Part shown: piece after piece, positions 34,825 through 48,872 of the stretch
How the letters are laid out: every line of letters starts with the position of its first letter
Numbering within the stretch: position 1 is the first letter of the stretch
DNA from: Chrysogorgia sp. JL179-B06
Taxonomy: Eukaryota; Cnidaria; Anthozoa; Scleralcyonacea; Chrysogorgiidae
Length of the DNA stretch: 64,000 nucleotides
Assembly (NCBI GenBank): GCA_035772405.1
Contig: JAYKKM010000341.1
Coordinates: 621,001-685,000 of the forward strand
Direction of reading: 5' to 3'
Notes under the pieces: generated by a model
The model's database searches: none
Told to the model about the DNA's origin: nothing
What the model saw: the letters and a program-made list of their open reading frames with translations, nothing else
Position numbers and translations under genes: made by a program

Positions 34825-35046
34825 ATTTCAAAGCATTTCCATATAATAATATATATATTTCAAAAACTCATTAATATTCATTAACCAAATTGTCCAATCA
34901 CATTTCATACATCAACCCAATTTACCTCTATAGAAAATAAAAACCAGTACACTCCCTAGTGATTACAATTAAACTATGATAAAACGCTCCTTCTCGTGTT
35001 TTAAATACCACATTTAAAAAAAAAGAAGTCTATATAATTTTCATAT

Positions 35047-36073
<1,027 letters not shown>

Positions 36074-37154
36074 ACATTTAAATGCACATTTTAATTATAC
36101 AGGTAATCGTAGGAATAAAACAATACATCTCCAAATTGTTCCTGTCGTCATCATTTTCTTGAATTTCTTCGCCGCTTGACAATGCGTTACCCTCCTGAAT
36201 AGTGAATGACAACGACATATTACATAATTATACTGTAGTGTCACGAAAGTTCACAAAATGTGCACACATAATAAGCTCTGCGAGTACTTACACTACACTT
36301 TTCACGATGTTCTCGCATTTGACTCACAGGCATGGAAAGGAGGCACGACAAACATTCCTCGTACTCTTCTTTAATTTGAGCTGCTGCGTTAAGGGGGATA
36401 TCTCTTTGCAGAGGTCGGATGTAAATCCTACCCGTTCCAAGACATCTTATTTCTTCGGTGCTGCAGGCACCGTGGCATACAACTTTCAATTCATTCCTAC
36501 GATTTTCGTTACTCAATAGGATTTCGAAACCTCCGCAATCTCGTAAAGATGGATATGTCCTACAAAATGCAATATCAAATGCAACAATTGCAATAATTAT
36601 AACAGGTGTATTATAGAGGACTCCTAAAACATTTTAGGTGCAGATGAACATTAATTTGGAAATAATAAAGTCTTAATTCTGACATAATTATAGCGACCCA
36701 ACAATACATACTCAAACAATACGGTCCTCACAATACTTTTGGAAGCCGACGAAGGAAAGGTGACCCTTTTCTCTCCCAGTCCATTCTTAAATAATTGTAA
36801 CTTTTGTGCACAAGAGGGCGTACATAGTTGGTCTTTATCGGCAAGGCAAAACAATGTCCTTGTGACTGTTTTTTCTTGAAAAATGAAAATACCTTGCATT
36901 AACAACAATATCATAACATGTAGATGTAATACCAGATAAGATAATTGTCTAAAAACATCAGCAGCATTGATCTAGTTGCAAATCCTTCTGGGGAGAAAGC
37001 GCATGCAAGCGTAAAATAAAAACTTATATAGATAGATTATTTGTAAATTCAATTATCTCGTGATGTGTTAATATACATACTGCTGTAGTGAATGTTGGAG
37101 AGCTTGGAGTAGACAGACGATACGTGGACGATCGTCAAGCTCGTATCCTCAGAA

Positions 37155-37290
37155 AAATGATTCTGAGTCTTGGACAGGAATCGAACCTGTAACCTTCTGA
37201 TTGCCGGTGAGACGCTCTAACCATTGCGGCACAGAGACTCAGATGGGGATCTGAGTCTCTGTGGCTCAATGGTTAGAGCGTCCCACTCTG
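37155..37290. repeat. Head-to-head tRNA-like pair
   Basis: The minus strand (about 37240-37160) reads GAGTCTCTGTGCCGCAATGG and later GGTTCGATTCCTGTCC, a tRNA-like unit with A and B boxes. The plus strand from 37250 repeats GAGTCTCTGTGGCTCAATGG and then ends. The anticodon stem does not pair properly, so this is a SINE head rather than a functional tRNA gene. Confidence 0.55.
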
Positions 37291-38309
37291 ATGATGTTGC
37301 ACGTTCGCAAACGAAACATCAATTCAAACATGTTTAAACATTTCTTGATTTGTCTCTTATTGTATTTAGAAATAATTGGTGGTTTGTTGAAAGCTCATGT
37401 GTTTCCATAGGCGGCGAAAGCGGGGGGCGAAAGCCCTCCAACTTTGTAACAGTGGAAAGGGGGGATATGCCCCACAGTTTTGGCACAGAGGGTGAGGGTT
37501 GTTGGACATCATTATACATTGAATATTTGTGCATCTTAGATATAAGACAGTTTTTAAATTCCATAGGTGATAGTTCAATACTTATTTCACGAAGTACTTC
37601 GGCCATTAGTTATTAATGACTGCTGACCAGAGGTATTATGAATGAGCCAAAATTTGCAATGGTAATTAGTGACGTAATTCAAAACTGTTCAAATATGCAA
37701 TCGCAATGCATTGCAGAATTTTAATCTAAATGCAGTCGAAGTTAGACGGCATTTTTTATTTTAGTCGAAATTAGACGGATTGTTAATGTATTTACGACTG
37801 GTTAAGTTATAGTTATCGTTGTTTGAAACTAAAATTTTGAATTTCGAGTCGAATTTCGGTTGACAATAATTTTGATAATATACTGCAACATTGTAAAATG
37901 TAAGTGCTTGATGACGACTGTGATAGCAGTATGACTACAAATTGTAGAAAACAGGCAGGAAAATTGAAGAATGGTGAAAAAATTGTTGTGCTGGTAAAAG
38001 TTTTATAAGGCTATGATTCGGTACAATCTTCTCCCATATCGCAGGAAATGCCATTTCAGAGGCTTTAGATTCCAATATTTTCCAGGGAGCATGCCCCCGG
38101 ATCAGCCTAGAGGTTTCTCGCGCCTTCGGCGCTCGCAGTAAAGTCCTCCGAACAAAATATATCTTCCTCCGCCTATGTGTGGCAAATACTCTTCGTATAC
38201 AAAATGACAGTGCAAAATAACAAAATGCTAGTACCCTTTCTGGAAGGTCGTCTTCCTTGCTGGGTAGTACGTCTACCTCCATATGGCTGCATTCTCTGAA
38301 ATTAAATAA

Positions 38310-38359
<50 letters not shown>

Positions 38360-38510
38360 TTCATCTCGTCTTACTCTGATGAAGGGCTCCGCTCGAAACG
38401 TCAGTATCTCGTCACTAAATTCTTGGCAGTTTACCACCTTTTCACTTTGCTATATATTCAAAACACTGTCTACGCAGCACTCTACTTTTTTACTACTCTG
38501 GGATATTCTG

Positions 38511-38567
<57 letters not shown>

Positions 38568-38574
38568 TGTTATT

Positions 38575-39020
38575 TTCATGGAGTTAAAATAACCCTGGAG
38601 AGGGAGTAATTTTGACTACTTATGATGGAGTAACTACATTGGGGTTATTTTAACTCCACTTTCGGAGTTAAATTAACCCTAGAGAGGAGTAATTTTAACT
38701 CCCAGAATGGAGTAACTACATTGGGGTATTTTAACTCCACTTTCGGAGTTAAAGTAACCCTAGAGAGGAGTAATTTTAACTCCCAGAACGGAGTAACTTC
38801 ATTGGAGTTATTGTAACTCCACTTTCGGAGTTAAAGTAACCCTATAGAGAGGAGTAATTTTAACTAGCCAGAACGGATTGACTTCATTGGAGTTACTTTG
38901 ACTCTTTTTTCGGAGTTATATATAGTTATCTAAGAATGGAGTTAATTTTAACTGGTGGATATAGAGTTTCTTCATTGGAGTTCTTTTAACTGCATTCTTT
39001 TAACTGCATGGCAGAGTTAA
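38575..39020. repeat. CACTA 2 left subterminal repeats
   Basis: About 95-bp tandem units contain GGAGTTAAAGTAACCCTAGA, GAGGAGTAATTTTAACTCC and CATTGGAGTTA. Short inverted GGAGTTA/TAACTCC pairs are embedded in them. The right array at 46015-46287 uses ACGGAGTAAAAATAACCCC and GGGGTAATAATAACCCC units. Confidence 0.8.
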
Positions 39021-42000
39021 AATAAACCAAGAAACTTGTCGTTTGTCGATTTATTGATATATCGGTATTACTGACAGACGCTAGGGGCCTAGGGCTTTAT
39101 CAATAGTCTTCAAGAGTCCAATTTAGAGAAGTAATATAATATTCAATAGGCTTTATGTGCGGGTTTATGTCATTCCCAGCTAGTACACAACATAATCGCA
39201 ACGTTGGAAGGTTATGGTTTGGTTAGATCGGACCTAGCTTTCCTACAATTAACGTGGCTGCGGCGTTGTTTTGATATACCATATCGCAGAGGAGGTAAAA
39301 ATACGTTGTTATTAGACGTTCAAACTAGGTTTATTTGGAACCATTGGAACGTTACTTATAGAATATAGTATATTGACAAGTAAACACTGATCGCGCTGGC
39401 TATATAACGTCGAAATAGCGTTTTATAAAAGGTTTTGATTGAGAGGATCTTGTTGTTTTATCATATTGTAAGGTTCTAAACAACAAAGCGTGTTTATGTA
39501 TGTGACACTCCAATCTCAAGCGGTGCGTGCGAAGAACTTAAATGCGTTTCTACGGTATGTATATAGACAAGAGACTGAGTAATAAACTGCGCGAAAACGT
39601 TCACAGTTAAAGGATAACATTTCTAAAGAAACCTCAAAACCTTATGTAAACCCTACGTTTAATACTTAGTTCAGTTTTAAAGTAAACTACATTTGTTAAA
39701 ATATCGAGAATAAGTCGACTACAATAAACCAAACACCGTGTTATGTTTTTAAATGTATAGAGCTGGGTACGAGTTAAACTAATGCCTTCCCAGATGTCCC
39801 AGCGCGTTCATTTTTCAAACTCGTGACTCGTCTGTATTTCTGAATTCAAGAGCGCGAAATTTTAATTGTGTTTATATTCTTTTCAAATCCATCGATTACA
39901 TCTGTCTCCTGGGTGCATCATCGATTCTAAAGTGAGTAATAGTTTTGTCCTTTTACTTAATGTTGCCTTTGTATCATTATTTTCGTGATATCTTATATCA
40001 TTGTTGCGATAAACACGGTATATTTACATATTTACTGGTTTGTGCAATAGCATATGGGCTTCGTTGTCCAAGTATTTTCAAATATATGAGGCCAAATTTT
40101 GTTGACTGTGGTATATCCTGGCCATATATATCATCATTATCATGGTTATGTATTATCTACATGTATTGCATCGATCGATTTTAGTATTAAGCCTTTATAG
40201 CAGCTGGTATTTATCAGGGATTGGGAAATTAAAGTTTGTAATTCCGTATTTGTCCATATTAAAATTGTTGGGTTTATATTTAAAGGTTTGTTTATATTTC
40301 TACCACTTGATGATATATAACAACTATAAACACTGACGTTGATCACTGTTAGAACCCTGATATAAGAAGTATTAAGTTATCTTGGAATAATTTCTTGCTA
40401 TGGTTTCTATAGTTTATGAATATATGGACTCACACTTGAAAATCATACATGTACAGATTCTCAGTGTCTGTGCCTGATACAAACTTGGGATATTGATAAG
40501 CCTATTTCGATTAAAACTACATGTATTGTAAATTGCTAATGTTATTTTCTGCATTCTCTCAAACTTCTAGCTGAATTTGAGAGTTTTGATAATTTGGCAG
40601 TAAATAAACCTTGCCAGTTCAGGACTGTCTAGAGAAATATAAAGTAAGTTAAAATAATGATCTTCTACCAATTGTTTTTAACACATTAGAACAAGGGGAC
40701 ATTTATCATTTTATTTTGGCTAAAGCCATGTACTAACCACAAACACTAGTTTAATGGTAGTCATAATTGTTCTTGAGAAATCTGCTAACATATAACAGCA
40801 TTGCAAATAATGGCCGGTCAATAACTGGTGATATTAGTATCTTTACCACTGCTTTTTAGTTTTCAATGACCATTTTGACCAGTCAAATATTTCTGGAGCA
40901 GCAGAAAATAGTAAGGCTCTGCTGTATTTGTATTTTGCTGCATATGTGATAAGATAATTTAGAGATTAATTTGAAGACGTTAATAACAACAATATGCTAT
41001 TCTTCATACACAGTTGTTTATGTTAGTCGTATCAGAATTGAGGCATCATCGTTGTAATGTGTGGTCAGTAGGATTTGGAACTTGACCCGCAGAATTTTAA
41101 TTTCTCATGCTCATCATGACCAACAGTTGCTAAGGTTTATTCACAGTGTTGATATAATGAAATTGCAGGACCTCACTGAAAAACACTCCGGTGACGTGGG
41201 TATCCTGAATAAATGTTATTATTACAAAGTCACATGGGTCAACTGGTGATAAGACAGGCTATGTTGGTTACATTTACCCACAATTGTTTATCATATAAAT
41301 TTTGTCTCTTTGTCTTGTTCAACTGGTTTAACTCCAAACTCTGAATGGTAGCAACAATTCTACACCCCAATTGTCCTTCAGCACTACATGCATCAATGGG
41401 TGCTCTATTTATTTGTCAGGATCACCATGATAGTAAGCTGATGGCACTTGCATTGTAATTTTTTGAACAACTGGCCCCAAGCGTTTATTTGTAGGAAGGG
41501 TTGTACCGATTTGGGAGCTAACATGTCATGGCTTCAAGTAAACATGCAGCCCCATGATGTGTTCATGTTTTATATGATTTTTTAAAGTTGCTTTCTATAT
41601 TTGTTTTGTAGATTTTCATTTTTTTGAAGTTTATTAACAAAACTAGACACAATCATGGAGAAACAAGATAAAGCTCTTTCTATTTTAATTGTTAAAAGTG
41701 TTCCTTAGTGCTACGCAAGGTGTCAGTGGGAATGACATGCTAGAAGATATTGTTCCGAAACCAGTTGACTCTGTTGAGGACCTGGAAGTGTTGTCTTAGT
41801 GGTCACCCAATTGGAACCATTTAAGAGGGTGAGACTATGCAAAATAAATAAAATAAGGACCACCGGCCCTAATGAAGTATATCCCTTTGTTGTACCCTCA
41901 CAATCATAATTTGCCAATCAAATAGTCTGTCTTTATTAGCATCATATATGGAAACTTTACAGTTAAATTATCTTGCCTGTGGTTTTTAACCAAATGAGGT

Positions 42001-42107
42001 TAATATGGTTTTTATTTATGGTGACTCGCATGATCAAGTCACAAAATTTCAGGGTTAAATAGTTTTTTCTACCACCTTCAATTTAGCAACAAGCAAGCTT
42101 GCTTTGG
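39021..42107. other. CACTA 2 interior, no recognised gene
   Basis: Mostly AT-rich single-copy-looking sequence. An AACGTTGGAAGG-type repeat at 39170-39420 resembles 19500-19810. Possible splice sites surround short segments (for example 40572-40644, ending before GTAAGT), but their frames contain stops. I see no supported protein. Confidence 0.4.
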
Positions 42108-42111
42108 TTAA

Positions 42112-42874
42112 AGTGCCTATAACATCTGTGAGGATTTATCATATTTGTAATCTATGGACTATCCTGAGATAAATTGTAATATTATACCTCAACTATAAAT
42201 TGTCCAATCGGAAAACAGTATTTGTACCACATGACCAGTCGATTTTTCGCGGTGTCGCATCCCAGTCCCCGATTTCCGAGCTGGGGGTGTGATATTAAAG
42301 TTATCACACTGTGATATTAAATTTATCTCACGCGACGTCTCGCGAGGACTACACGCACCCACTCAAAACAATGAAAAATGGCCGAGAGTTTGTGATGACT
42401 GATGACTCTGTACTGTTCAAACTAGTATCGCATGTTCAAATTTTCGGTATAATATATCATTTATAGTACCTCTGCTCGGGGGATACGGCGAAATATTACA
42501 TGAAAGATGATATTTCTCTCGAGCTTCGCTCTTGGGAAATATCATCTTTCGCTCGAGGGAAATATCATCTTTCATGTAATATTTCGCCGTTTCCCCCTCG
42601 CTCCGGGTCTATAAATGATAAATATATCTCGTCAGCTGAAAATGTCATCTTCGTAGACTTTTTTGCTGTTAAAGTTGACGGAAATTATGTCAAATCGGGC
42701 ATCTGTAAAGAGGTTTTCATGTAGACAGATTCCCGATTTGACGTCATTTCGTCAACTTTAACAGCAAAAAGTCTATGAAGATGACATTTTCAGCTGACAA
42801 GATATATTACAATTGATCTCAGGATAGTCCATAGATTACAAATATGTCAAGTCCCCACAGATGTTATAGGCACT
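42112..42874. mobile_element. TTAA MITE with nested palindromes
   Basis: AGTGCCTATAACATCTGTG is inverted at the right end, and about 70 bp of the ends match. TTAA flanks both sides (42108-42111 and 42875-42878). Inside are a foldback MITE related to 4944-5076 (about 42446-42625, CATTTATAG ends with GAAATATCATCTTTC inverted copies) and another hairpin (about 42628-42803) built on GTTAAAGTTGACG and TCAAATCGGG. It is non-coding. Confidence 0.75.
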
Positions 42875-43175
42875 TTAAGGAAGGCCTTGTGGAGATATTC
42901 AATTTAATATCCTTATTTCCTAATAATTATATCTTAAAAAACCTTCAATTTAATGACTTATCTATCATGTGACTCGTGTGACAGCCACAGATGAGAAAGT
43001 TTCATCAGATGGGATTCTTATTTATTTTCCTCGCAACATATTGATTTTATTTAATCCTAACATTTACTGTATAAGATATAATTATTGTTAGATATAAAAT
43101 TATAATACTCAAGTTAAACTTTACCAAAACTATTTTTAGTTGAATAGATAATAATGCAAATCTAATGTGACTTGT

Positions 43176-44659
43176 GTATGGGGTGCCAAGTGTCAAATTA
43201 TTATTTATAGCTTTCAGTGTCAATTTTGTCCTGATATATTTGGTTATTTCAAACAACCAAGTTAATGTGTATCTTGGTTATATCAAATAACCAAGTTAAT
43301 GTATTTTGGTTATATCAAATAACCAAATTAATGTAACTTGGTTATTTCAAATAACCAAAATAGTTTTTGGTTATTTCAAACAACCAAAATAGTTTTTGGA
43401 CACTCGGCGATCATTATTTCAAATAACCAAAAAATAGTTTTTGGACACTCGGCGATCATTATTTCAAATAACCAAACTCGCCGATCATTATTTCAAATAA
43501 CCAAAAATAGTTTTTGGACACTCGGCAATCATTATTTCAAATAACCAAAAATAGTTTTTGGACACTCGGCGAGCAACGTCTTCAGGACATTAAGGTCAGC
43601 GGTTGGCACTTATTGCTGTTTGCCGCGTTTTGCTTCTCTGTCGACTGTCAGCATGGCGAGCAGTTCAAATCGAAGCGATCTGTTAAGATCTTTAACCCAA
43701 GCCACTGGAAGAGCGATCAACGAAACGTTAGAGGCAAGTATCATTTGTGCAGACAGTACTCTGTGTTTTTGGTCACTGTGTTAATTCAGTATAATATTCC
43801 TGTTTATGTTATTCATATATTCCTATTTATGTTAATGACTGATTGTCTCTGTGTGAATATTTTGGTCATTGTATAAATTATTTGTCTGTTGATCTGATCA
43901 AAAGATGGAATGATTACTTATATTCTTCTCATCACGACTGCTTTATTTTCACTTTACGGTAGGATAATCTATTTGATGATAATCATCTTTTGAACTGCAC
44001 TGCCACCAACAATCAATAGATCAACAAACAATTATAAATTATACCGAGACATCAGTTATTTAACACAGTGACCAAAACACTCACAGAGTCACAGAGAGAC
44101 AATCAGTCATTAACATAAATAGGAATATGAATAACATAAATAGGAATATTATACTGAATTAACACTGACCAAAAACACAGAGTACTGTCTGCACACATGA
44201 TACTTGCCTCTAACGTTTCGTTGATCGCTCTAACAATGGCTTGGGTTAAAGATCCTGTCAGATCGCTTCGATTTGAACAGAGAAGCAAAACGTGAAAAAC
44301 GCGGCAAACAGCAATAAGCGCCAACCGTTGACCATAATGTCCTGAAGACGTTGCTCACCGAGTGTCCAAAAAGTATTTTTGGTTATTTAAAATCACGATC
44401 GCCGAGTGTCCAAAAACTATTTTTGGTTATTTGAAATAATGATCGCCGAGTGTCCAAAAACTATTTTGGTTATTTTAAATAACCAAAAACTATTTTGGTT
44501 ATTTGAAATAACCAAGTTACATTAATTTGGTTATTTGATATAACCAAAATACATTAACTTGGTTATTTGATATATTATAACCAAGTCCAAGATACATTAA
44601 CTTGGACAAAATTGACACTGAAAGCTATAAATAATAATTTGACACTAGGCACCCCATAC
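43176..44659. repeat. 1.48-kb palindrome
   Basis: GTATGGGGTGCC at 43176 is mirrored by GGCACCCCATAC ending at 44659. Arms of about 700 bp contain many TTGGTTATTTCAAATAACC units and GACACTCGGCGATC blocks. They also hold a duplicated exon-like segment (43653-43733 and about 44215-44300 inverted). The spacer is about 43890-44020. The right arm lacks about 24 bp including the start codon present in the left arm. Confidence 0.85.
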
Positions 44660-45568
44660 TTGTGTGGCATAAAATGTGACATGCGTGACCAGTGTCAGAA
44701 TGATCAATGATACTGCACCTTTATGAAATCAGAGGAAGGACGCTTACTCGTGTAAGAACTATTACTTCTCAAATTCATTAATAACTCATGATGAAAATTC
44801 AAAATAAATCAATATTAATTTAATGAGTATTTATCAATAAGAGGACCTTTAACCTCGATTTACTCATAAAATATGGATTCGTTTGAGAAGCAAGTTCTAA
44901 CACTCGTAATTGTTCATCCTCTGATGTCTAAATACGGACAAACTTTCAAAAAAAGAAATTAGAGGAAGAATGCTTACTCGTGTCATAACAATTTCGTCTG
45001 ATCCATTTGGGAAACTTGTTCATTTTGTTTTCCTCAATATTTTCAAGAAAACAAAACTGTTTTTCTTGGGACCCAGACACGTGTAACGTGTATAGCTTTT
45101 ATATAATAATGAAAAATAACATGGATATTTTGCATTTGATAGTGATATTGTCAGTGTGGTGATAAATATATGCAACCCACCAGTTGCAAATAATCCAACT
45201 ATCAGGCCTTCTAGTTGGGAATTTACCTGCTATCCTGTAGCTCAATTGTTTAGAGGGCTGGTGAATATTACCCAGGTTGTGGGTTTAATTCCAGCCTGCA
45301 TACAGTTGCATTTTTTGCAACTGGTTCCGGTCAAGTTGAGCGTGTTGGTGGGATTCTATCATACTGTACTGTATATTCGCTAGTCACATGTAAATCTAGC
45401 TATTGGGTTTGAATATCGCCAATTGAGGTATAATATTAATCAAATCTACAATATTGTTTATAGAGGCATGTCTTTGTGTTCATAAGAATATTACTGAAGA
45501 AGTTATAGAACCCATAGCAGAATTCCTAAAATATACCCGGCGCAAACCTTGGTGGATCATGATACAAG
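43653..45568 (+). CDS. Unrecognised short spliced ORF
   Basis: Exon 1 (43653-43733) starts at ATG and encodes 27 residues ending RAINETLE, followed by a GC-type donor GCAAGT. A second exon (45466-45568) would continue ACLCVHKNITEEVIEPIAEF and KYTRRKPWW before a GTAAGG donor. A following acceptor near 45685 would give a stop within three codons. The joins preserve frame, but I recognise no family and the GC donor is unusual. It may be a captured gene fragment within CACTA 2. Confidence 0.25.
45228..45370 (+). repeat. Diverged tRNA-like SINE
   Basis: CTGTAGCTCAATTGTTTAGA and GTGGGTTTAATTCCAGCC are degenerate A and B boxes. AGTTGCATTTTTTGCAACTG then matches the body hairpin of the SINEs at 35301-36041. 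It is an older relative of that family. Confidence 0.65.
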
Positions 45569-46367
45569 GTAAGGTACAGTATCTTTCTATAAATTTTCCA
45601 TCGTGAAATACATTATACTCATATCTTTATATTTTGTTTTCTATCACATTTTATTTTTGACTCCCCTTTTTATTCATTTTCAGTACCGTGACGAAGCACA
45701 ATGGCACGAAGCATGACACTTATATATGTACTTTAAATCAAACAAAATATATTTTACCAAATGACCAGTTGCCTGATTTATATTGTTTTCATTGAAACTA
45801 TGCGCATATTTTTATTAATTATATATTCATGAGTTAGGGCAAAGCCAAAAGGATCGTGTATATAATTTCATCGTGGAATTTCTTATCAAGCGTCCATTTT
45901 ACGAGTAAAGTAATAGAGCCGGCGTTAGACGCGAAGTAAGCTAATAATATCGCCTTTGGTAGAGAAACGCCAAATCTTGGTGTTTTTTCATAAATTTTAT
46001 AATCCCATTATCGATGAAATAATCCCAAATTTGGAGTAAATTTAACCCCAAAAGGGGATAACTTTAACCCCAGAAACGGGGTAATAATAACCCCAGAAAC
46101 GGGGTAATAATAACCCCAGAAACGGAGTAAAAATAACCCCAGAAACGGAGTAAAAATAACCCCAGAAACGGAGTAAAAATAACCCCAAATTACTGGAGTA
46201 AAAATAACCCCAAAAAAGCGGATTGTCCTGAACCTTTTTTTTTAACCCCCAAATTGGAGTTAAATTAACTCCCTGAAAATAACAGTGTATATATATATAT
46301 ATATATACACAAAAATTGATTGCTGACTTTAATACTTTAATAATTCAGTTTTTTGTAGCTATACTAC

Positions 46368-48872
46368 GATATGAACGTGTTTTCCACAAACTTCATGATA
46401 ACGTCATTTGGAAAGTTCATTTTGCTAAAATTGGAAGCTTTCTACCGGCGTGAATGGTATTAATATAGTTGGTCGATATCATGGCGTAACTGTCGAATGA
46501 AATTATCAAGAGACGAAAATTGGCCTTTTAAAAAAGACTTTTTAGGGTTAATTTCCTCAAAAACATCCTTGTCATAGGTGGAGGACTGGTTATGCATTTT
46601 GTCATTGTTTCATCGTAATCATACTGATCGACGCTAACAAGTCGAATGACTTTCCTTCTTTTGTATTTTATTAATTATATTATTTTGTTATTATTTATCG
46701 TATCTGATTGGCTTATTTTTTATCACATAACCTTTTGCATATAAAAGTCTCACACGTTTTTTTATTTCAGTTTATGCTTCACTCTTTGACGAAGAGTCTC
46801 GCTCGGAAACTTGTACAGTATTGCATTTGTATACCACGATATAAATTAACTGAATGAATTATATATAAACTAATCAGCAGGCCTACCGATTGACGGGTAA
46901 TAAGCGCCTATGTTCATCGATAGCTGTGCGCGGCTGCGATGTCTCAGATTCAATTGCTTGTTGAAGAGGTTGGCTTTGTTGAGGAGGACCGCTGGACGTA
47001 GATGGCTCAGCGCTTGCGCTTTCTGAACGGCGACTTGTGGTCGTGCTTGCAGAATTTCTACCTGCAGAACTAGAAGTGTTCTCAATCATGCTGCAAACTC
47101 TTCTCAAAAGATCAACGGTGTCACTGTCCACGTTGCTCTGTTAAAGTGAATATAAAGTTATACAAACAACAAGACAAAAAACAACCAATCAGATTGTATA
47201 GTGACAAATGCCACTCACCATGATGATCAGTTCCAAAATACACTGCAACTATTTGTACGTTCACACTAAAATAGTTAAATTGCTCCTTTTATTATATATT
47301 ATATAAATAATTCAAGAATAAAAATAGATATCAAAGTGAAAGAACTGCATCAACAACAAAGAATAATGAGGTTATTAAAAGCGTTTTAGGGGTTATAGAC
47401 ACTTTAATATTTGTCAGTGCTTCATCAGATGATTAATGCATGCACATAAAAAGATATTCGTTTCATTCAAATGGAACAACAAAGAGAGAGAAAAAGTCGT
47501 CTAACCGTAAACCTAAACCTAACCCTTAACCTTAAACCTAACCGTAGCTTACCCTATCCTAACGAAAAATAAAAAAACAGAAAAAACAGAAAGGTCCTTT
47601 TGAGTCATCCCTTTTAGCCTTCCCGTAACCCTCAACCTCGTACCCAGGCTTTTTTAGTCCGCCGAGCGGGCGAAAAGCCGTAGGAATATAAATCAAGCAG
47701 TCCCCCCCCCCCTGGACATTTTTACAAGCGTGGACATTTGGTCGAAATAGTTGCCGGTAATAATTAATCCAAAATAGTTTTGTATTTTTGTTATTAAGAT
47801 AAGCGTTTTGTTTAACAATTTCAAATCAAAATAACCGAAAATAAGCGCCTCGCAGACACACGTGGCAATATGAAACCTATTATACAAAAGTAAACTGTCA
47901 GACATATATCGCACTGAATCTTCTATCCTAACAAATTTTGCTATTACGTTAATATGCGCTTTCCTTAATATTAGGGTAAACAAATATAGAAATCAGTCGA
48001 GATTGCAGTTCAGCCGATACGGATGACTGTAATAAGGCAAATATTTGTGTCCACCCTATCTTCGATATTACGGAATGGTACTGTCAAAAGCCGCACGCGA
48101 AGAAGAAGTTAATTAGTTGAACATATCAGTATTAGAATGGTAATCCTATAACGCTTTTAAAAAGTATGTGAAAACCTTAAGCGACTTACCTTGAGAAGAT
48201 CGAAGGGGCTCGAAAGAGTATAACCAAGAATTCCACACCGTCTGTTTCCGGATTACTAAACACATGTGCCTGGTTTATTTCACAAATTCTCCAACAACAC
48301 GACGTAATGATACCACCTGCTGCTGAACTGAATCATTTCAACTTGTGTCGAATCACTTCAACTCGTGTCGAATCAGTTCAACTCGTGTCGAATCACTTCT
48401 ACTTGCGTCGAGTGACGTCTCAACTTGCGCCGTACCGCATTTATCAATTAAATCATGTTGGATCATTTACAAAACATCCGGATCACTTCAGAAGCAGCCG
48501 CATCGTTTTAGTGCAAGCTGCGTGATCTCATCTTAGCCTAGATCATTTCATCTATTGTTGAACCATTTCGAAAATGAATGGATCATTCCTTTACAAAGTA
48601 AGCCGTGCAAGTCACGGACGCTGAATCGTTTCAGTTTATGCTAGCTCATTTCTATTTAGTATCAATCAATTCACATTTTATTAAATCATTTCGCTGTGCG
48701 TCGTTCAATCACTTCTCTTTGTATTGAATCATTTCTATTCGGTACCAATCATTTTACAAAGGACGTTAAATCACTTGTTGTTAAGATGGATTACTGGTCT
48801 TTAGGTTGAATCATTTCACAATAAGCTATCTCGTTTCACTATCGTAGTATTTTTGGTGGTAACGGCCGCCCA
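46368..48872. repeat. Right arm of long inverted repeat
   Basis: Inverse of 32317-34824. This copy keeps the uninterrupted frame of exon 2 of the G2E3-like gene. The C-homopolymer at 47702-47712 is two longer than in the left arm. The same outer array of degenerate AATCATTTC-spaced repeats (48320-48830) lies next to the terminus. Confidence 0.9.

Larger units (their letters stand above)
38565..46287. mobile_element. CACTA-type DNA transposon 2 (7.7 kb)
   Basis: The element starts CACTGTTATTTTCATGGAG at 38565 and ends with the inverse of CACTGTTATTTTCAGGGAG at 46287, about 26 bp with one mismatch at position 15. Both flanks are (TA)n. Subterminal arrays with GGAGTTA/TAACTCC motifs follow at both ends. 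The interior has no recognisable transposase, only a short spliced ORF candidate, palindromes and MITEs. It is probably non-autonomous, and is inserted in the large intron of the G2E3-like gene. Confidence 0.8.
36101..47221 (-). pseudogene. G2E3-like gene, truncated, first exons in right arm
   Basis: Exons on the minus strand: ATG at 47221-47219, 47137-46887, possibly 38295-38235, 36874-36712, 36559-36292, 36194-36101. Exon 2 is a Ser/Thr/Pro/Gln-rich N-terminus (RRSESASAEPSTSSGPPQQS). The 36874 and 36559 exons join in phase to read KNGLGEKRVTFP, then ETYPSLRDCGGFEILL and GRIYIRPLQRDIPL. A C-x2-C-x11-H-x4-C zinc-finger-like motif (CLSCLLSMPVSQMREHREKC) and an acidic stretch follow. This layout matches G2E3-like ubiquitin-ligase relatives common in fish and invertebrate repeats. 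No HECT domain follows; TA repeats and SINEs lie there instead. The phase of the 38295 exon does not fit both neighbours. CACTA-type element 2 occupies the large intron. Confidence 0.5.

Noticed and set aside
37160..37240. Functional tRNA gene on the minus strand
   Set aside because: The anticodon stem does not pair and an inverted partial copy sits next to it, so it is a SINE-like remnant.
38375..38420. Hammerhead ribozyme at CTGATGAAGGGC with CGAAACGTC
   Set aside because: The core resembles a hammerhead, but an extra base precedes stem II and stem I has a mismatch. At best it is a degraded PLE remnant.
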